A stretch of DNA of 64,000 nt from Palsa-1150 sp036490515. GTDB taxonomy: Bacteria > Myxococcota_A > Polyangia > Polyangiales > Polyangiaceae. Location of the stretch: assembly GCA_036490515.1 (NCBI GenBank), contig DASXDU010000018.1:186001-250000 (forward strand), read 5' to 3'. Positions 63,483 through 64,000 of the stretch are shown here, one piece after another (the first letter of the stretch is position 1; each line of letters starts with the position of its first letter). The notes below the pieces were generated by a model, which was not told the origin of the DNA, ran no database searches, and saw nothing but the letters and a program-made list of their open reading frames with translations. The position numbers and the translations under genes were made by a program.

Positions 63483-63516
63483 CGCACCGAGGGTACCACG
63501 CGGGTACCATGGCCGG
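63483..63516. promoter_or_regulatory. 34-bp divergent promoter region
   Basis: The whole gap between the divergent cyclase and AsmA-like genes. Minus strand: TACCCT (63490-63495) then 7 nt to the ATG. Plus strand: TACCAT (63505-63510) then 6 nt to the GTG. Each -35 region must lie in the opposite gene, and both transcripts would be leaderless. Confidence 0.5.
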
Positions 63517-64000
63517 GTGCCTGCGCCGAGCGAGCCGCCTCCGACCCAGCCGATGGATCCGATGGAGCCGATCGATCAAGCCGGAGGCGCCCCGCAGCCG
63601 CTCCCGCTCCAGCTCGAGCTCCCCTCCGAGAAGCGCGCACCCGCGCCGACCGAGCAGGAGGCACGTCGCCCGCGCCGCCGCGCGGGTGGCGGCGGGCTCC
63701 GCTGGCTCGTCCGCATCGCGACCGTTCTCGCGGCGCTCGCCGTCCTCGCCGCGGCGGCGGTGGTCTGGCTCCTCCCCTGGTACGTGAAGGAGCGGTGCAT
63801 CGCCGAGGCGGCAGCCCACGGCGTCGTCCTCGAGGTGGGCAGCGTCTCGATCGCCGCGAACGGCTTCCAGCTGCACGACGCCGTCGCCACGAGCGCGGCC
63901 CTCCCCGGCGCGTCGGCCAAGGCCGCCGAGGTCGACGTCGTCACCGTGGGCCTCCACCCCGACGTGATGACCGTGCGCCGCGCCGAACTCACGCTCGCAG
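63517..64000 (+). CDS. AsmA-like membrane protein (N-terminus; runs off window)
   Basis: GTG start, a Pro/Gln/Glu-rich cytoplasmic leader with a basic patch (RRPRRRAGGGGLRW), then one membrane helix (LVRIATVLAALAVLAAAAVVWLLPWYV) and the start of a beta-helical domain: IAEAAAHGVVLEVGSVSIAANGFQLHDAV, KAAEVDVVTVGLHPD. This matches the beginning of AsmA/DUF748-type proteins that span the periplasm and handle lipid or envelope traffic. The rest is beyond the edge. Confidence 0.65.
   Translation, partial: MPAPSEPPPTQPMDPMEPIDQAGGAPQPLPLQLELPSEKRAPAPTEQEARRPRRRAGGGGLRWLVRIATVLAALAVLAAAAVVWLLPWYVKERCIAEAAAHGVVLEVGSVSIAANGFQLHDAVATSAALPGASAKAAEVDVVTVGLHPDVMTVRRAELTLA

Overview
The window is high-GC DNA that reads as a member of the Myxococcota, most likely a Polyangiales-type myxobacterium. 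This is an inference from gene content: three multidomain Ser/Thr kinases, an FHA-AAA+ regulator, lipoproteins beginning CDTLLGLDQF, a TPR/PEGA-like protein, a very long TPR protein and many uncharacterised outer-surface proteins. No rRNA or tRNA gene and no CRISPR array was seen.

Layout. 1-8037 is a surface-glycan neighbourhood: three tandem paralogous polytopic membrane proteins (the first cut by the window edge), two SAM methyltransferases, a GT2 glycosyltransferase and an NAD-dependent epimerase. 8095-8790 is an unusual array of about 32 degenerate units with an exact 21-bp period. 8863-13526 carries an FHA-AAA+ regulator and several small unknown genes. 13690-17842 is an MFS drug-efflux-like gene with an IS66-type element, complete with ends, lodged exactly at its start codon. 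Roughly 17.8-31.5 kb looks like an accessory island with lower GC and mixed codon use. It holds a RiPP-type peptide-modification locus (18235-23823), a GNAT enzyme, transposase relics, an intact-looking IS630 element, a FecR-like protein, an Asp/Asn beta-hydroxylase-like gene beside an 81-aa ORF, and small unknown genes. 31528-34580 is a type IIG restriction-modification gene with a 3' frameshift. From 35 kb the DNA returns to ordinary chromosome: an ArsR-methyltransferase fusion with sahH, three Ser/Thr kinases (one fused to a periplasmic-binding fold, one to AAA+/TPR modules), a sulfatase-fold membrane transferase, DUF1566 proteins, a TVP38-like protein, an M29 aminopeptidase, lipoproteins, an 1881-aa TPR protein, an SRPBCC-DUF5939-cyclase and an AsmA-like start at the right edge.

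Most interesting system. At 18235-23775 a 55-residue peptide gene (21143-21310), too short for ordinary ORF calling, starts one base after a cupin-fold gene. It is followed by an FxsB-like radical SAM/SPASM maturase and, with a 4-nt overlap, an HExxH peptide-hydroxylase-like protein; a 2OG-Fe(II) oxygenase-like gene is divergent. The peptide has an FxsA-like leader, but its tail (HNQHSLDPL) contains no Phe, Trp or Tyr, only two His. I infer a cyclophane-type RiPP with His-centred crosslinks and one or more hydroxylations.

A window-wide regulatory pattern is also visible: many genes have a TAnnnT -10-like hexamer only 6-8 nt before the start codon, which suggests leaderless transcripts.
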